Of a stretch of DNA of 64,000 bases, positions 37,001 through 50,000 are shown piece after piece. The position numbers were made by a program, and so were the translations under genes. Location: assembly GCF_029227915.1 (NCBI RefSeq), contig NC_079877.1:3412001-3476000 (forward strand). Reading direction: 5' to 3'. The first letter of the stretch is position 1. Each line of letters opens with the position of its first letter. Below the pieces are notes generated by a model that was given only the letters and a program-made list of their open reading frames with translations, did not search any database and had not been told where the DNA came from. Source of the DNA: Hydractinia symbiolongicarpus (Eukaryota > Cnidaria > Hydrozoa > Anthoathecata > Hydractiniidae).

Positions 37001-40000
37001 CTAGATTTTTATTATTCCAACAAGCAACATTCAAGACGTATGGTTGATTTTCTAAACACTGTTGTACCATGCAGGTAAAGTCTGATTTATAATATAATTG
37101 TAAGGAAAAATAAATGTTTTTGAAATTTTCTCCTCTTCCTGTTTTATGGAAGTATTTTTTTGTTTCTTTGAAAAATAACCTAATAAAAAAATTGATTCTT
37201 GGTTTAAAGGCATAGCACAATTTAATCTTTACAGGCTCTTCTTTTTTTTTTGTTCCCAAAATATTATTACGCTTTAGAATGAAGACATCAGAAAGACTCA
37301 TCTCCCATGATATTCACAATAATAGTTATAACTACAAAAATACATTTTCAGTTGAACTGGCATCAGTTTGCAAAGTATGTAATTTTTTATAGTTGATGCA
37401 TCATCTGTGCTGCTCCTTCTGTACACTACAAAGCTTCTTGCTGCGTAAAAACGTTTCCATTGTGTTTTTTGTGATGAATAGGGTGTTTTATAAATGTTGC
37501 ATGGAGCAAAATGTGATGAAGGAATACAATGTTGTTCATAATGTTTTTTTAGAATGATATTGTTTGTCTGCCAATCAAAGTTGCAAGATCACTTGGAAAT
37601 ATAAGGCAAGTTTTGTCAAGCTTACATAAGGCTTTTTATTTATTTACACACTCGGTAGAAATGTGCGTTTGGTTTTGTCTGCGTTTTTCTGGTGAACCAC
37701 TAGGTTTCAACCGGGACCTCTTTTCTTCTAAGCAGTAAATTAAACCACTCAGCCACCAACCACCTGCACTGGCATGCTAAATTTCAACTTTTGTTGCTTT
37801 GGGTTGCATGTTGAATTTTTATACATACGCGCTGGCATGCTAAATTTCAACTTTTGTTTTGGGTTGCATGTTGAATTTTTATACATATATATATATTTGA
37901 TAAAATGTAGAGAAAGCAAATTTATAAAAACTCCCAAATATTCACCTGTCACATGAGATAGTAAAATATAGGCTAAAATAGATGTTTGCCAAAACTACTA
38001 TTTTGCAAAATCACACCAGAATGCTTAAAATCAGTTTCTCCTACCTGTATTTTATCATATAATCTTAAATCTCATCCCACTTTTTGGTGGTTTGGTTGCT
38101 GCGATCCTCTAAAACTTCCATGTAATATTTCAGCCTACTACATCAACCACTAAACACTAGTCGGTGGCCGCAGATAAATCCACAAGTTCTCCCATCGTTG
38201 CTTTATCGCATTTTGTATGTCTTGCTACTGCGGTTACCATTTTGTGTGACAGACTGACGTATACGTATTATAATATAGATACGTTTAAAGTTAGGGAAAT
38301 ACCAACATCTGTATTTCTCTAATTGAAACTTTCCAAGGTATTTTAAGTTAGTGTACTTAAAACTGACAATTAGTTTTCAATTCTCTGCTATCTTGTAATG
38401 ATCCAAATGTATGATCAAACCAGGTGGATTTTTTTGTTTATCATTGATGTTGTCTTTAGTGGGGTTTTTTATACCCTGTATCGATTTTAAGTATATATTG
38501 TCCTTGCAGAGTAGTATAAGTGGCATAAACATTGTCCATTAACAACATCTTGTTGATGGAAAGTAGCTGTTAATCACAAAAATGTCAATATTTACCTGAT
38601 CAACCTTTTCTTTGGATATAGATTATTTCTTCAGAACAGGCTGGCAGCTCCACTTTGCTTTGTAAGAACAACGAGAAGTTCAGCAGAATGTCTTTAGAAT
38701 TTTTGACTAACAAATTTCTTTGTCAAAAAAAAGGTTTGCCCAAATCTGTGTTTTTATTTTTACAGGCAATATACCGTCTTGTATTTTTTCAATAATAATA
38801 TTTTTGTTTTTTATCACTTCAGCCAAATCTCTGTTTGTTACAAAGTAACAAGTAATCTACACCTTGTGGATCCTTTCACTGGAAAAAGTGAGTAGATTTG
38901 TTCACCTTTTTCTCTCAGGTGACTTACACTATTTAGATAAGAGATAAAAGTTTTGGTGCTCCCATTTACAAGGATTATATTCCCCTTTTATCTTACCGAA
39001 AACAAAAAGTGTTGGGTGGACCAGGCTTTTCTGCATCAGAAAGCACAGATTAGTGTTTTAGGTGTGATGCATTGATAAATGTTTTGTAAAGATTATCATT
39101 TGCACATGCTATCAACAGTTCACCTTATCAATTTCCGTGTGCACACACGCACTCCTCTCCTAAAAAACGGAAGAGATATTATCTTGCTTATGCAATTTAC
39201 ACTTAAAAGGTTGAGTGATTTAATATGGCTTACACATCCCCAATCCACATATGTTTTAACAGTGTTTGTTTATAACCTTTCTTTACATACCGTATTTTCC
39301 GGTATATAACCCGCACATTGTATAACCCGCAGCTCAGCTTTTTTAGGGATTTATAAGCTAGATGCTACCAGATAGCCCGCACCTTCGCATAACCCGCATA
39401 AAATTTCGATTGATGTGTTTTACTTAGCCGCACCTTTGCATAACCTGCATCGTGTTATTTTTTATTTGATTCAGCGTATTACTTACCCTAATCATTTTAT
39501 AAACATGTGCATGTGTTCTGTGTTTTTTTATCCCAGTTGGGGACGTTAAACTCGTGAACTTCAAACACGAGAACCGAGTGTCTGAACTAGCGACTCTCTC
39601 AGTCTTAACTTCCTTGTCTCCGATTGCCGAAATAATAATGAATTAAAATTAATTTGACAATGCTGTTTTCCTTTTATTTGTAAATATTAGTTTCAGCCAA
39701 TGATAACTCATACTTCCTGCGATTAAACAAACAAACAAAAAAAAACCCATGCTATCAGCAATGTACGGAATGTTCTTTTCTAATGTTTAGAATTTTGTTA
39801 TCTATTTATATCCCAGCAATCACAGTATGCATAATAAAATGAATGGCGGCAATGAGGAGGAGATAGTTGCGTGTGTCTTATCAATTGTATTTTATATTTA
39901 TTTTTGATGTTTTCAGTGGCCACCTGTTACTCGAGGTAGCGAAGATAAAAAAAGAAATTATTGTCTATACTTTAATTTTAACATTTTTTTAATATTTTTA

Positions 40001-43000
40001 ACAGGAATTAATAATTAAGTCCTGGGCACTAGGTTGTGAAATACGTGTCATTAAAAAAATGATACCTGCTATATTGCTCTAACCAGAAGCAAATTGGATA
40101 TAAAGATATAAATAGATTAGAATTACATTCAACACAAAAGAAACATTATCTCCAGGATTGTGTTTAGAGAGAGCTCGTAATATTAGCACTGACAAGCAAT
40201 AGAGATTTAAAGCAATTTCACTGTAAATAAAATTAAATCACGTAGTTGAAGTAAGATTACGTAGATATAGGATTGTACATGCAGTTATATTAATGTACGC
40301 ATTTTATCCCGTTGGTACTATTTCCTTCGTTAAATGTATAAACTTTAAATTTCACAATAAATGACAGAAAATATAAAACTTATCACATCTGATTCTGTTT
40401 ATAGAACTCATTGAAATTAGTAATGTTACACTTGAAACTTGCCTTAGTTTCAAGGAATTATATTATTTTGATATACTTTGTCGTAGTTTTGCCAAGCAGA
40501 TGTTTACTTGATGCGTAATAATGATATGTCTGGTTCTGATGCTCAATTTCACTGTCGTACACATCTAGGACATCTGTTATCTGCTGGTGACACTGTCATA
40601 GGGTGAGCATTTTAACACATTTTCTTAGTTATGGTGTGAAATAATGTATTGATAAACCTGCAAATTCGCTTCCCAAGTGCTGCAAAGATAATTAATTGAG
40701 TGTGATTTGAGCTCAAAACCTTTTCTTTGTCAGGCAATTACTCTGTGCAGGTTGCAGCTTATCAACATACAAACTTTCTAAAAAATGCAAATAGAATACT
40801 CAAAAAAAAATTTCCCGCAATGCAGTTAAAATTTGTGTATAGCACAAAGTGCCATTTGGTATCTTGATTCTTTAGGAACTTTGTTTTGGTTAATGTCAGT
40901 TTTGAAGTATTTTAAACAGGGTAGTAAATATGTTATGCAAGAGTTAGGTGCAACATGCAAACAAGTTCTAGTTATTGGTGTTAATGGATTAATTTTGTTG
41001 GTAATCTGTTTGCAATGTGTTAGGTTTAAATAACTTTAGGTTCTTTACATCCTGATGTAAATGAAGATAATATTTGTGGTTGTTGTTGTGTTTTTATTGT
41101 ACTTATGATCTCTCCTTAGGTATGATTTTACAACAACCAATTTGAACGACCCAAATTTAGAGTTAATTAAGAAAGACAACATACCAGATGTGGTAAGCTT
41201 TTCATGAAAATCATATTACTATTAGGGTTTCAAAAAATACAACTGATTTTAAGACATGGTGCAGAAATAGCATGCATGTGTGTGCCTTCGTGGTTTTCAT
41301 GTGCATGAGATAAAAGGCTAACATAGAGATACACAAAATAACGTATACCATGATTTTAAAATTTTTGAAGCTCTGACTAACAGCCCAGGAAATTGTATAC
41401 TGTTGATGTGGCATAAAGGATATAGCCAATGGCTGGATTCAAGTTAGAAACTTCTGTATGTCTTTCATTTCAGAATTAATGAAACAAATTACCTTTTTTC
41501 ACAACGACATGAATACTACTTTTGTAAAAACACTTCAACAATCATGTCAACAGTTGGAATTGAAATTGTTATGAACCACTTCCTTAAAAAGCAGAACTAA
41601 CTAATTTGTTATTTTATCACACGTTCATTTCAGATGACATTTAGAGGAACATTAAAATTCACAAACCTTGCAACGCAATATACTAATAACTTCAGTTTGT
41701 TATATATCGAAAATATAAAACTGGTAGGAATGACTTAAAAAGAAAGACAAATTATTAATTATGATGTGTATTACACAAATCAACTTTGAATAAACAAAAA
41801 ATTAAGAATGGTTAAATAGGTTTGTGGTCGTTAATAAAATCCAAAGAAACCAAAAACGGTATACAAGTAGAATATTTTCTTACTTTGCAATCATTTTCTT
41901 TTGGAACACAGAAAATAATTATTAGTGCTTTTTGTTTTCTAACAATAACATTTCATTTTTTTTTAATTTTAGGTGTTAGTGAAAAAAGTGTATGGTGACA
42001 AGAAAAAGAGGAGTAGGAAAAGAAATTGGAAGCTGAAATCGCTTCCAATGGAAAAAGCGCATAAAGAGTGAGTATAACGTCTTGTGTTATCAGTACCTTT
42101 TTTGCTGTAAAAGTATTAAGAAAAGAATATTAAATAATCATACATACTTTTGGGCCAGTAAAATAGCCAAGACATAAAATGAAATTGTTAAAAAAGACAG
42201 TGTCTGTACACTTTCTCAGAATGCCTATTTTGTCAGGAATGACAGTGGTTTTTTAAGAACTGTCAAAAATGTCAGGAAAATCACCATTTTCCTTAATATA
42301 TATCCTGAAAATTTCAGGAATTTTATGTTATGGTCAATTATCATCATCATCATCATTCTCGGCTTAACGTCCGTTTTCCATGCTAGCATGGGTTGGACGG
42401 GGTATATTAATGACCCTCTTCCAATCTGATCTAGACTGTGTTAGATCTAAACTCAACTTCCTCTCTATCAAGTCTGTCCTTATAACCTCCTGCCAAGTCT
42501 TTCTCGGTCTGCCTCTGGGCTTTGCCCCAGGAACTATCAAGTCTCTACACTTTCTTACCCAATTATCCTCCTCCATTCTTTCCAAGTGGCATTACACATC
42601 CACCTAACCATTCTCATATCATTCCTTTCTAAACGGTCAAGATCTTCCTGCTTCACTGCCCATGTCTCACTACCGTACAACATAACACTTCTTACACAAG
42701 CCTCATACAACCTACCTTTTACCACAATTGACAGGACTCTGCTAGTCAATAAAGGAAGTAACTATCTAAACTTTTTCCAAGCAGAACCTATCCTGCAAGT
42801 AACACTTCTTCCAACACCCCCTTCACTGCCCAACATATCACCTAAGTAACAGAAGTTCTTAACTATCTCTAACGAGCCACTGTTGTACATCATTAAAGCT
42901 GGAAATACTTCATTCTCTATAATCTCACCTTTGCAACGCTTGCATACAAACTGTATGCCAGCTCTTAACCTTCCACTAATACTACTGCACTTTTTATGTA

Positions 43001-45523
43001 CCCAATGCTTGCAAGTCTGACAAAAAATTGAGTTACTACCAACCCCTTTCCTGCAAACTCCACAAGGTCACTTTCCAACTACAAGGTCACACTTGGCTGC
43101 AATGCTACTTATCATGACTTTAGACTTTGCTGTGTTTACCTTCAGCCCTTTCTCTTCTAGTCCTTTCTTCCACTTCTCAAACTTTTCAACTAATTCTTCC
43201 ATCGACTCTGCTATGAGAACCAAATCATCTGCATACAATAACTCCCATGGACAACCTGTTCTGAACTCCATGGACAGCGCTTCTAAGACTACAATAAACA
43301 ACAAAGGACTAAGTACAGAACCCTGATGTACACCAACATTTACACTAAATTCATCACTAAGTGAATCGTTAATCCTGACACGACTTCTAGCATTGCTGTA
43401 CATAGACTGAACCATCGTAACTAGCCACTCATCCACACCTAATTTTCTCATAGCCCACCAAATAACTTTACGTGGCACTCTATCAAAAGCTTTCTCTAAA
43501 TCTACAAAGGCAAAATAGAGATTCTTTCTCTTTCCTAAATACTTTTCCTGAAGCTGTCTGAGTAAAAATATTGCATCTGTAGTGCCACGCCCTGGAACAA
43601 AACCAAATTGCATCTTATCTATATCAATTCTTTCTCTAAGTAACTTATCAATCACTCTTTCAATAACTTTCATTACTTGATCAACTAACTTCAAACCTCT
43701 ATAGTTACCCCTTTCTAATGCATCACCCTTGCCCTTGAAACAATTCACTATTACACTCGACTGCCACTCACTCGGAATAGCACCATCCTTTATAATCTGG
43801 TTAGCAAGACTTGTAATAAGCTCAACTCCAATATATCCAGATGCTTTTACCATCTCTGCAACAATACCTGATACTCCTGCAGCCTTGCCAATCTTCAATT
43901 TCCTAATAGCCTCCACTACCCATTCTGTCTTGATCTGCATAGCTGGCCCTTCTACGACATCATCATCAGACAAATTATCCTCGTCCCAATCAAACTCAGT
44001 AATTAGAACTATTTTTATTATTCGAAGTATTGGCAAGGATTTAGTTTCAGATCTGTTCAGGAAGTATTTTCGTTTAATCTATTCTCTTTTGCTTGTATTA
44101 CGTTTACATTTTTTGGAACATCTGTATCTTCCTAAAATAACTAGAAAAATAAAACAAAATATTAAGACTTAATGGACTCCTTGTTTCTGTATTGTCGTTC
44201 GTAAAATGTTTGTGGTACAAGTTTTGTACATTTGTGCAAAGGACATTGTTTAACGCCGAACTACATCTTTAAAAAAACAAAAGTTAAACATTTTTTTATT
44301 GAATTTTTAGTTCCTTTTTATGTTCATGAACAGTTTGTGTTCCAAATGCTCTTTGTGAAGCCTATGCCAAAATCAAGCCTTGTTTGGATTTTTTCTATGC
44401 ATCCTAAAAAACTTACCAAATGATTATCAAACAACCTAAGAACAGATGCCATGCAATAGAGTTGTTGTCTTAATGTATTAAATGTAATATAGCATCCTCC
44501 AAATTGCTAGGCATGCAAGTTTTTGTAAAAAACTAGATAAAAAACCAAGTGAGTGTACGTCAGATAGAAATCAGCCATAATGTGCATAGGGGAATTTTAT
44601 TTGTTAGAGCATTGTGTTTTCTGTAATAAATGACAAATTGTAAGATATACATCGAAATCTTAACGATGCTAGGTGGGGTGTTATCTATATAGATAAATAT
44701 TATAATTTTTTACAACAGGATTACTTATGTTTATATTTACACTTTACATTTTCTGACAAATGATTAATTTAATTGACTTAATGATTTAAATTTACTCCAT
44801 AGAGCTTTTTATTCATGATATATTTAACCTTTCTATCTGGACTAGTTCGTCTCACAGCCTTGTGATCACAAAAAAGTGATCAGTTTCTAAGTCATTATCA
44901 AATAAAATCTGGGATGGAATGGATATGGTTGTTAACCTAATTGAGAATAAGTTTTTACGTTGTGTATATTTTTCATGCTGTAGTGACTATGATGAGTTTT
45001 TGGAAGATTTGGAGGAAGATCGTGAATACAGATCTGTAATCAATATCTACAGAGGTTTGTTTGTCAATCATATTCTGTGTTTCAGATTCAGTTTTAAAAA
45101 TGATAAGATCAATGACTATACAGTTGTAAAATGCGTGTTATAATTTGTTTTTCATGTTGGCTCTTTTAGACAGTAAGAAAACATACCGTCAATTTTTTGC
45201 CAACGTGAAAAAATTAAATTAGAAAGGCAGTAATAAAGTATATGTCCAATTTCTTGTGTTTTGCTTTTGAAATCTGTTTTGGTAATGTTTAGTCACTGTT
45301 TTTCTTACACAAGACGCAAACAGCATAAAGAGAAACATATGAAAATAAACATATGGAAATATTAGAACTGTTACAAATTTTCAGAAATAAAATTCATTTT
45401 TTAGATCGTGCCAAGGTAAATGCCAGTGAAAGTGATATTGAAGATGCTCCAACTGTTGGGTTAGAGGAAATGTTGGATGATTTACAAATCGAAGATCAAG
45501 AGATGAACAGTGACGAAGATTAA
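34012..45523 (+). CDS. NMD3: NMD3, 60S ribosomal subunit nuclear-export adapter
   Basis: Exons seen: 34012-34146, 36008-36101, 36231-36311, 36397-36525, 36820-36910, 36996-37074, 37278-37374, 37553-37605, 38823-38887, 40497-40602, 41120-41192, 41973-42067, 44984-45054 and 45405-45523; phases join except across 38887/40497. Zinc-binding cysteines come first (LCCQCGTP, CIACIR, CKSCER), then YLQPPNYW, FVWTEPHSKRIKVKL, GQMCDDCHRREAKDFW, RQKASHKKTFYYLEQ, RLISHDIHNN, CRTHLGHLL, NLNDPNLE and FLEDLEEDRE; the acidic tail ends DED. NMD3 binds nascent 60S subunits and recruits CRM1 for export. Not located: the start exon, and the conserved block expected between the 'LVDPFTGK' exon (ends 38887) and the exon at 40497, which in relatives contains a W..PF.SL..KQL.EF-type segment. 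The acceptor at 40497 is chosen by homology. The intron after 37605 is GC-AG. A truncated LINE lies antisense in intron 42068-44983. Confidence 0.93.
34594..34713. repeat. 60-bp tandem duplication in an NMD3 intron
   Basis: Two copies (34594-34653, 34654-34713) starting gaaaattagctac and ending acaagacagattatt. They differ at two or three positions. Confidence 0.9.
35025..35292. repeat. 37-bp minisatellite, about seven copies
   Basis: The unit tcttgctgtataactttcaa plus agcaacacaagaaaaat is near-perfect in the right-hand copies and progressively more diverged toward the left (ctgctgtaagactttc, tatgctgtacaactttc). This gradient suggests expansion from the right side. It sits in the NMD3 intron 34147-36007. 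Confidence 0.9.
37770..37888. repeat. Two tandem copies of a self-complementary unit
   Basis: Each copy has ggcatgctaaatttcaac followed by the near-complement gttgcatgttgaatttt, so each can fold on itself; the two copies follow directly and lead into a tatata run. It lies in the GC-AG intron of NMD3. Confidence 0.75.
38150..38285 (+). repeat. Dispersed 'ctagtcg..' repeat, copy 2
   Basis: Diverged copy of the element at 7914: ctagtcggtggccgcag, then atccacaagttctccc, a tatcgcat word, gacagactgacgtatacg and tataatatagat. Located in an NMD3 intron. Confidence 0.5.
39057..39170. mobile_element. Short MITE-like element in the NMD3 intron 38888-40496
   Basis: ttttaggtgtgatgc at about 39055-39069 faces cactcctctcctaaaa at about 39150-39165, and the inner right end carries gtgtgcacacacgc, a diverged form of the subterminal GC-rich block at 27160-27188. 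Confidence 0.5.
39282..39455. repeat. 'accgtattttccggtatataacccgc' repeat block
   Basis: Begins taccgtattttccgg, then about six near-repeats of (t)ataacccgca spaced at irregular intervals over 170 bp. Same style as 3128 and 63262. It lies in the interval where the missing NMD3 block should be. Confidence 0.65.
42332..44036 (-). mobile_element. 5'-truncated, broken non-LTR retrotransposon (LINE) antisense to NMD3
   Basis: A minus-strand frame at 44036-43068 encodes a reverse transcriptase: KIGKAAGVSGIVAEM, NYRGLKLVDQVMKV, MQFGFVPGRGTTDA, AFVDLEKAFDRVPR, GVHQGSVLSPLLF and the catalytic YADD. Past a TGA it continues with a Cys/His cluster (CGVCRKG, CQTCKHWVHKKC), then after another stop with LYEACVRSVMLYGSETWAVK and RMVRWMCN. 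The end ERMEEDNWVRKCRD follows an abrupt frame change, as if an internal piece was deleted. The 3' end (left, 42332-42390) is the gctagcatgg and cttaacgtccgt segment capped by a (atc)n run at about 42341-42355. There is no endonuclease domain, so the copy is 5'-truncated. It is inactive: two stops, one deletion/frameshift. Confidence 0.9.
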
Positions 45524-47085
45524 GTTTGTTTTCACGAACATATTAATTCATGTACACCAGCAAATGTATCAATGCATGTACATCAAATGTTATTTTGTGC
45601 AAGATATATATTTTAATTAGCAAACTAAATTGTATTTTGCTAATTATTTAATTCAAATTTTGCGTACTGAATAAATATATATTTTGCTTCTAAATATGTT
45701 GTATTTTTTCACATCCGTACAATGCATTTGTTTTTAATAATTTTCATAAAAAGTCACAGTTTATAACTTGTTGTAATTTTCAATCTTTTTATTTTTTTAC
45801 CTATTTATCTGTTTGTCAGTAACAATAATTTATGTTTATCTACTTGTAAAAGTTGTTGCATATTGGAGGCAAACAGAACATGATTATCAAATTTCACAGC
45901 CCACATATTTAGTTAGTGTGTTTCTTTACACTGTCATTGAAACGACATTACATGTAATTCCTAATTGCTGTGTCCATTGATGGCAACAAGGAAATGCAGT
46001 TGCTTCTAGAAAGAGTATAAATTTGCAAATGTCAGCAATTGAGTTTTGATTAGCTAGCATATTTATTCACTCTTCCTACGTGTGGTTAATTTCTAGATTT
46101 TTATTGTTTTGTGTATCTGCTTTGAAGAGGAGGATGTTGTAGAAGAAAATAAGAGTTTATTTGGGGAAGTGAATATTTTAAATAATCTTTTAGAGTCAAA
46201 TTTTAACTCTTTTTTGTGATTTTGTATTAATTAGCATGAAGGAGAGACACAACACTCCTTCTGTGTTGACGTAATGTTTTAAGCTAGTTACTATATCATA
46301 CTTGTAGCTGAAGTTCTTAATACAGCATAAAATACTTAATTATGCAATGCATAAACTCTTTTCCTACTTTTTACCTCTTACTTTTTTTTACCTATTTTTC
46401 AAAAACCTTCAACCAGTGTTTTGATTTTTGTTTTTAAACTCTTTTTAGACTGCAGTTGCTTTTAATTAAGCACAGCTTAATATCTTAGAAAAGAATTAGT
46501 AATCTACTTAATGAATAAAACATGAGAAAGTTATTAAATTTTTATATAAGCATTAAGAATAAAATAATGTAGATAGATTTTGACATAAAGTTTATAAGTT
46601 GGTTGGATTTGAATAGAATTGTGAAAAAAGCTAGGTGAAGTTTGTTAGCTAGATAAAGTTGTTGTGTAATGACAAGGTAGGAATTGTTAGGTCAATTTTT
46701 GTTCATTAATGTTACTACTGTTGCTTTCTACATGACCACCCAGCATGATGTCAACTTATATTCTTCTGTATGATTATTGTAATTTATTCATTGCGACCAT
46801 TTAAGTCTAGAATTCTTAACTTTAGCAAATAACGAATGATTCCTAAAAAGAATTGGTCCTATTGTTCCAATCTCTTATTATCATGGCTGTGGTATTTTTT
46901 TTTTACATAGATTACACAAATAATTGAAAAAATAAATTAAGTTTTTATTTGATATAAAGTGCCAAAAATATTGGGTGTAAAATTCATTTTTATTAATTTT
47001 ATTAATCTATTTAAGGATTAATACTCAAATGGTGTTAAATGTAAATTTAGTTTCTTGTATTCTTAGTAGACTAAAAATATAAAAA
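45524..47085. other. Intergenic between NMD3 and the beta-trefoil gene
   Basis: Contains the NMD3 3' UTR and the promoter of the downstream gene. No other open frame or clear repeat. Confidence 0.5.
45670..45675 (+). promoter_or_regulatory. Probable NMD3 polyadenylation signal (aataaa)
   Basis: First canonical aataaa after the NMD3 stop at 45521-45523, about 147 bases downstream, followed by a T-rich stretch. Confidence 0.5.
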
Positions 47086-50000
47086 ATGGCCCAACCACCA
47101 CCATATTATGGCCAACCAACTGCTCCTGGATATGCATATCCACCGCAACAACCTATGCAGCATAATGTTATCATTCAAAGTAAGTTCAAGCAAAATGTCC
47201 TTCAATGTTGTTTGTTTGTTTGTTTGTTTGTTTGTTTGTTTTCTTTGCCATTTAAGTTGTACGTTTGCTATTGTTGTTGTTGATGTTGCCAACTTGTATA
47301 TTACTCTTCGTTCTTTTTGTTATTTTCTTGTAATTTCTCTGTGGTCTTTCATTAGATCCACCACAACCAGTGTATGTTCAGCCACAACAAAAGGTAGACC
47401 TCCTTAAACTAGTTTCTATAATAAATGACGTTTTTTTTTTGGTCTTTTTTAGAATAATCAATATTCTAGTTCATGAAATATAACATTCATCTACTGTTTT
47501 CATTTTAGAGTCACTCTGAAAAACTTGCTGTAAGTGACTTTCTATTAATTTTTTTGAGTATTTGTTGTTTCTGTATAATAAAAGTAACTTCTAAAAAATT
47601 CAGAAGTGAGAAAAAGGGAAAATCTCTGCATTAGTATTCGCTATGTCATCTTTGATGTGTATACACATAACAATCCTAAATTGAGATAGCGCAGGTGTGG
47701 TACAAGTAAAAATGAACTGTTACATGAGTGGCTTGTTTCTGGTTTATATTCAAGATGCAATTTATGTAAATTTGTCGAATTTTGAAATTTTTTTAAAAAA
47801 GATTAAAACAGGGCTAGTGTATATGTTGAGAGCTAACATGAAACTTTTTTGCTTTTGTATTTTATAATCATCTGTTATTATTCAGAGTGGTGTTGGTGGA
47901 GCGTTTGCATCTGCCTTCCGTTCTGGTGGGCAGCTGGTCAAGGGCTCTGGTAAATCAGCTTCATCATTAGCAAGCTCGGTGGGAGGTGCTGCAGCTGGTA
48001 TTGTTAAGTCTAGTGCGAATTTAGCTGGTGATGCTGCAAAGGGTTTTAAAGATGAAGCTGACAGAACAGCTACTAGTCCATTATTGGTAAGTGGATAGCT
48101 ATGTGGTGATTGTGTTTGTACATATATGTGTGTTTATGCGTTTACAAAAAAATATTTCAAAAACTTGCTGCTGTTATTAAACAGACTAATCGTTAACCCG
48201 TGGAAATATTTATGGGGTCATCCGTCTTTAAATTACACACTATTTTGTGTGCCCGTACACGTCCCTTTGTTGCGGACAGACAGACAGAATACGGCTATTG
48301 TTATAGAGATGACTTGCTTTTGTACCTGTCACATGTGGTGTTATTTTTATTTTTAAAAGAAACGGTTAGTTATAAACTTCGTGCAGCTGTCTCTAGGAAA
48401 GTGACAATTGCTCGGCATATTTTTAAAAACGCTGCAGTACATCCATTACGAATCATGTGGATTGTTTTTACATTTTTGGAAAGTTAAAAACTTTTTTATA
48501 CAATGTTAGTAAATCGAACATAAATTCTTTGTGGACAGTACTTCATGTATTTCCCATGCACGCTGTTGCTTTTGCAGTGGGTTATTGTGTTGTTTCAGTT
48601 TATATTTCATTGTCAGCGTTAAAACTTTCTCACAAAAATTGTTCACTCTTTAGAACTGCTTCTTACCAGGTAGTGGTATTCAACTGGTGAGCAAAGCTAG
48701 TAAAGGTTGTTTACGTTGCTTGCCTGATGGTAACTTGGATGGAAGAGGTGCTCTTGGACTCGACTACTCCTGTGAGTTTTCTGTGATGATTGATGTGATT
48801 TCAATGCTACTTTGTGTTATTTTTTTCGCAATTTCTTTGGATGTATGTATAGGGCTTTTTGGTTGGTTACAAAAAATTTCTTTGGATGTATGTATAGGGC
48901 TTTTTGGTTGGTTACAAAAAATTTCTTTGGATGTATGTATAGGGCTTTTTGGTTGGTTACAAAAAATGTATAATATATAGTAAACACGTTTTTTCTTTTT
49001 ACTTGTGTCGTATTTCAAACTTTTCATACCCTGTAAAAATAACAGGAATCAGGTCTTCACATTTATATTTGAGAAGGAAATTATTTAGTTCACGCTTATT
49101 ATTCCTGGTACGTGATTTGTATTTTAATCAGACTTACACTTTTTGTTTAGGTCATTGGTTGGTTGTAAATCGATGGGAAAATAAAGTGATCCTACGTAAT
49201 GGTGCATTTCCACAATATCATCTGGCGAACGCAGGTGGTCGCACTACTGCAACGGTATGTAAACATTCCCTTTGCCGTTGAATTCGTTAGAAAAACTGGG
49301 CGTTGCTATTGCCATCAAAAAACCTTCTGTCGCTGATATTCCCTTCCATCCACTTATATTGTCTTTTAAGATCTTTTTTACTCTTGTACCTTCTAATTCA
49401 AAGTCGCTAATGCTATCAATTTGTCTGCCTTAAGTATTCGCCCCTTCTAACAACTCCGGTCTTGATTCTTTTTATGTAGGGTGTGGGTGATCGAGCAAGC
49501 ACGTTTAAACTACACGAAACAATGAGTCATTACGTCACCTTTCAACACGACATGACTGGTCAATATGTCGGTGTGGACCAACAACAAAATCTTGTACCAG
49601 CACCGCAAGTGACTAGCGGTGGTTTGAACTCGTTGTTTGAAGTACACTTAGTGGTAAGTTTTAATTGCCGTTTAAAAATTCTTCAATCAGGCTTTTAAGC
49701 ATCCTCAAACGCGAGGACACTTAAGAGATAAAAAAATTTTAATTTGGTTGCTATGGCCTTAATAATCATCTGTACCACAGATCACTTACCAATGTTTGCA
49801 AAAGTTAAAAAGTTTGCGTTGTTTTTGCACATGCGCAAACATTTCTGTAGGCAGAAAAAATAAACTACAGACCATAGTAATCAAAGAAATCCATCCAAAA
49901 AAAGAAATATTTTCTTAACGCAGCAGTTTAAATTGGTGAAATTTTTTAGGAAGAATTAGTAAAATATAGTCAAAATTTAATTCCAGTTCCTCTTGGATCT

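Noticed and set aside
39079-39309. Missing NMD3 exon (contains LIWLTHPQSTYVLTVFV)
   Set aside because: A W, HP and FV spacing superficially resembles the lost block, but the order, phase and flanking splice sites do not fit.
43093-44172. Long + frames opposite the LINE
   Set aside because: Complementary-strand shadows of the reverse transcriptase frame; no features of their own.
48126-48690. Overlapping + frames in a beta-trefoil gene intron
   Set aside because: They cover a dispersed repeat copy and intron sequence between two phase-consistent exons.
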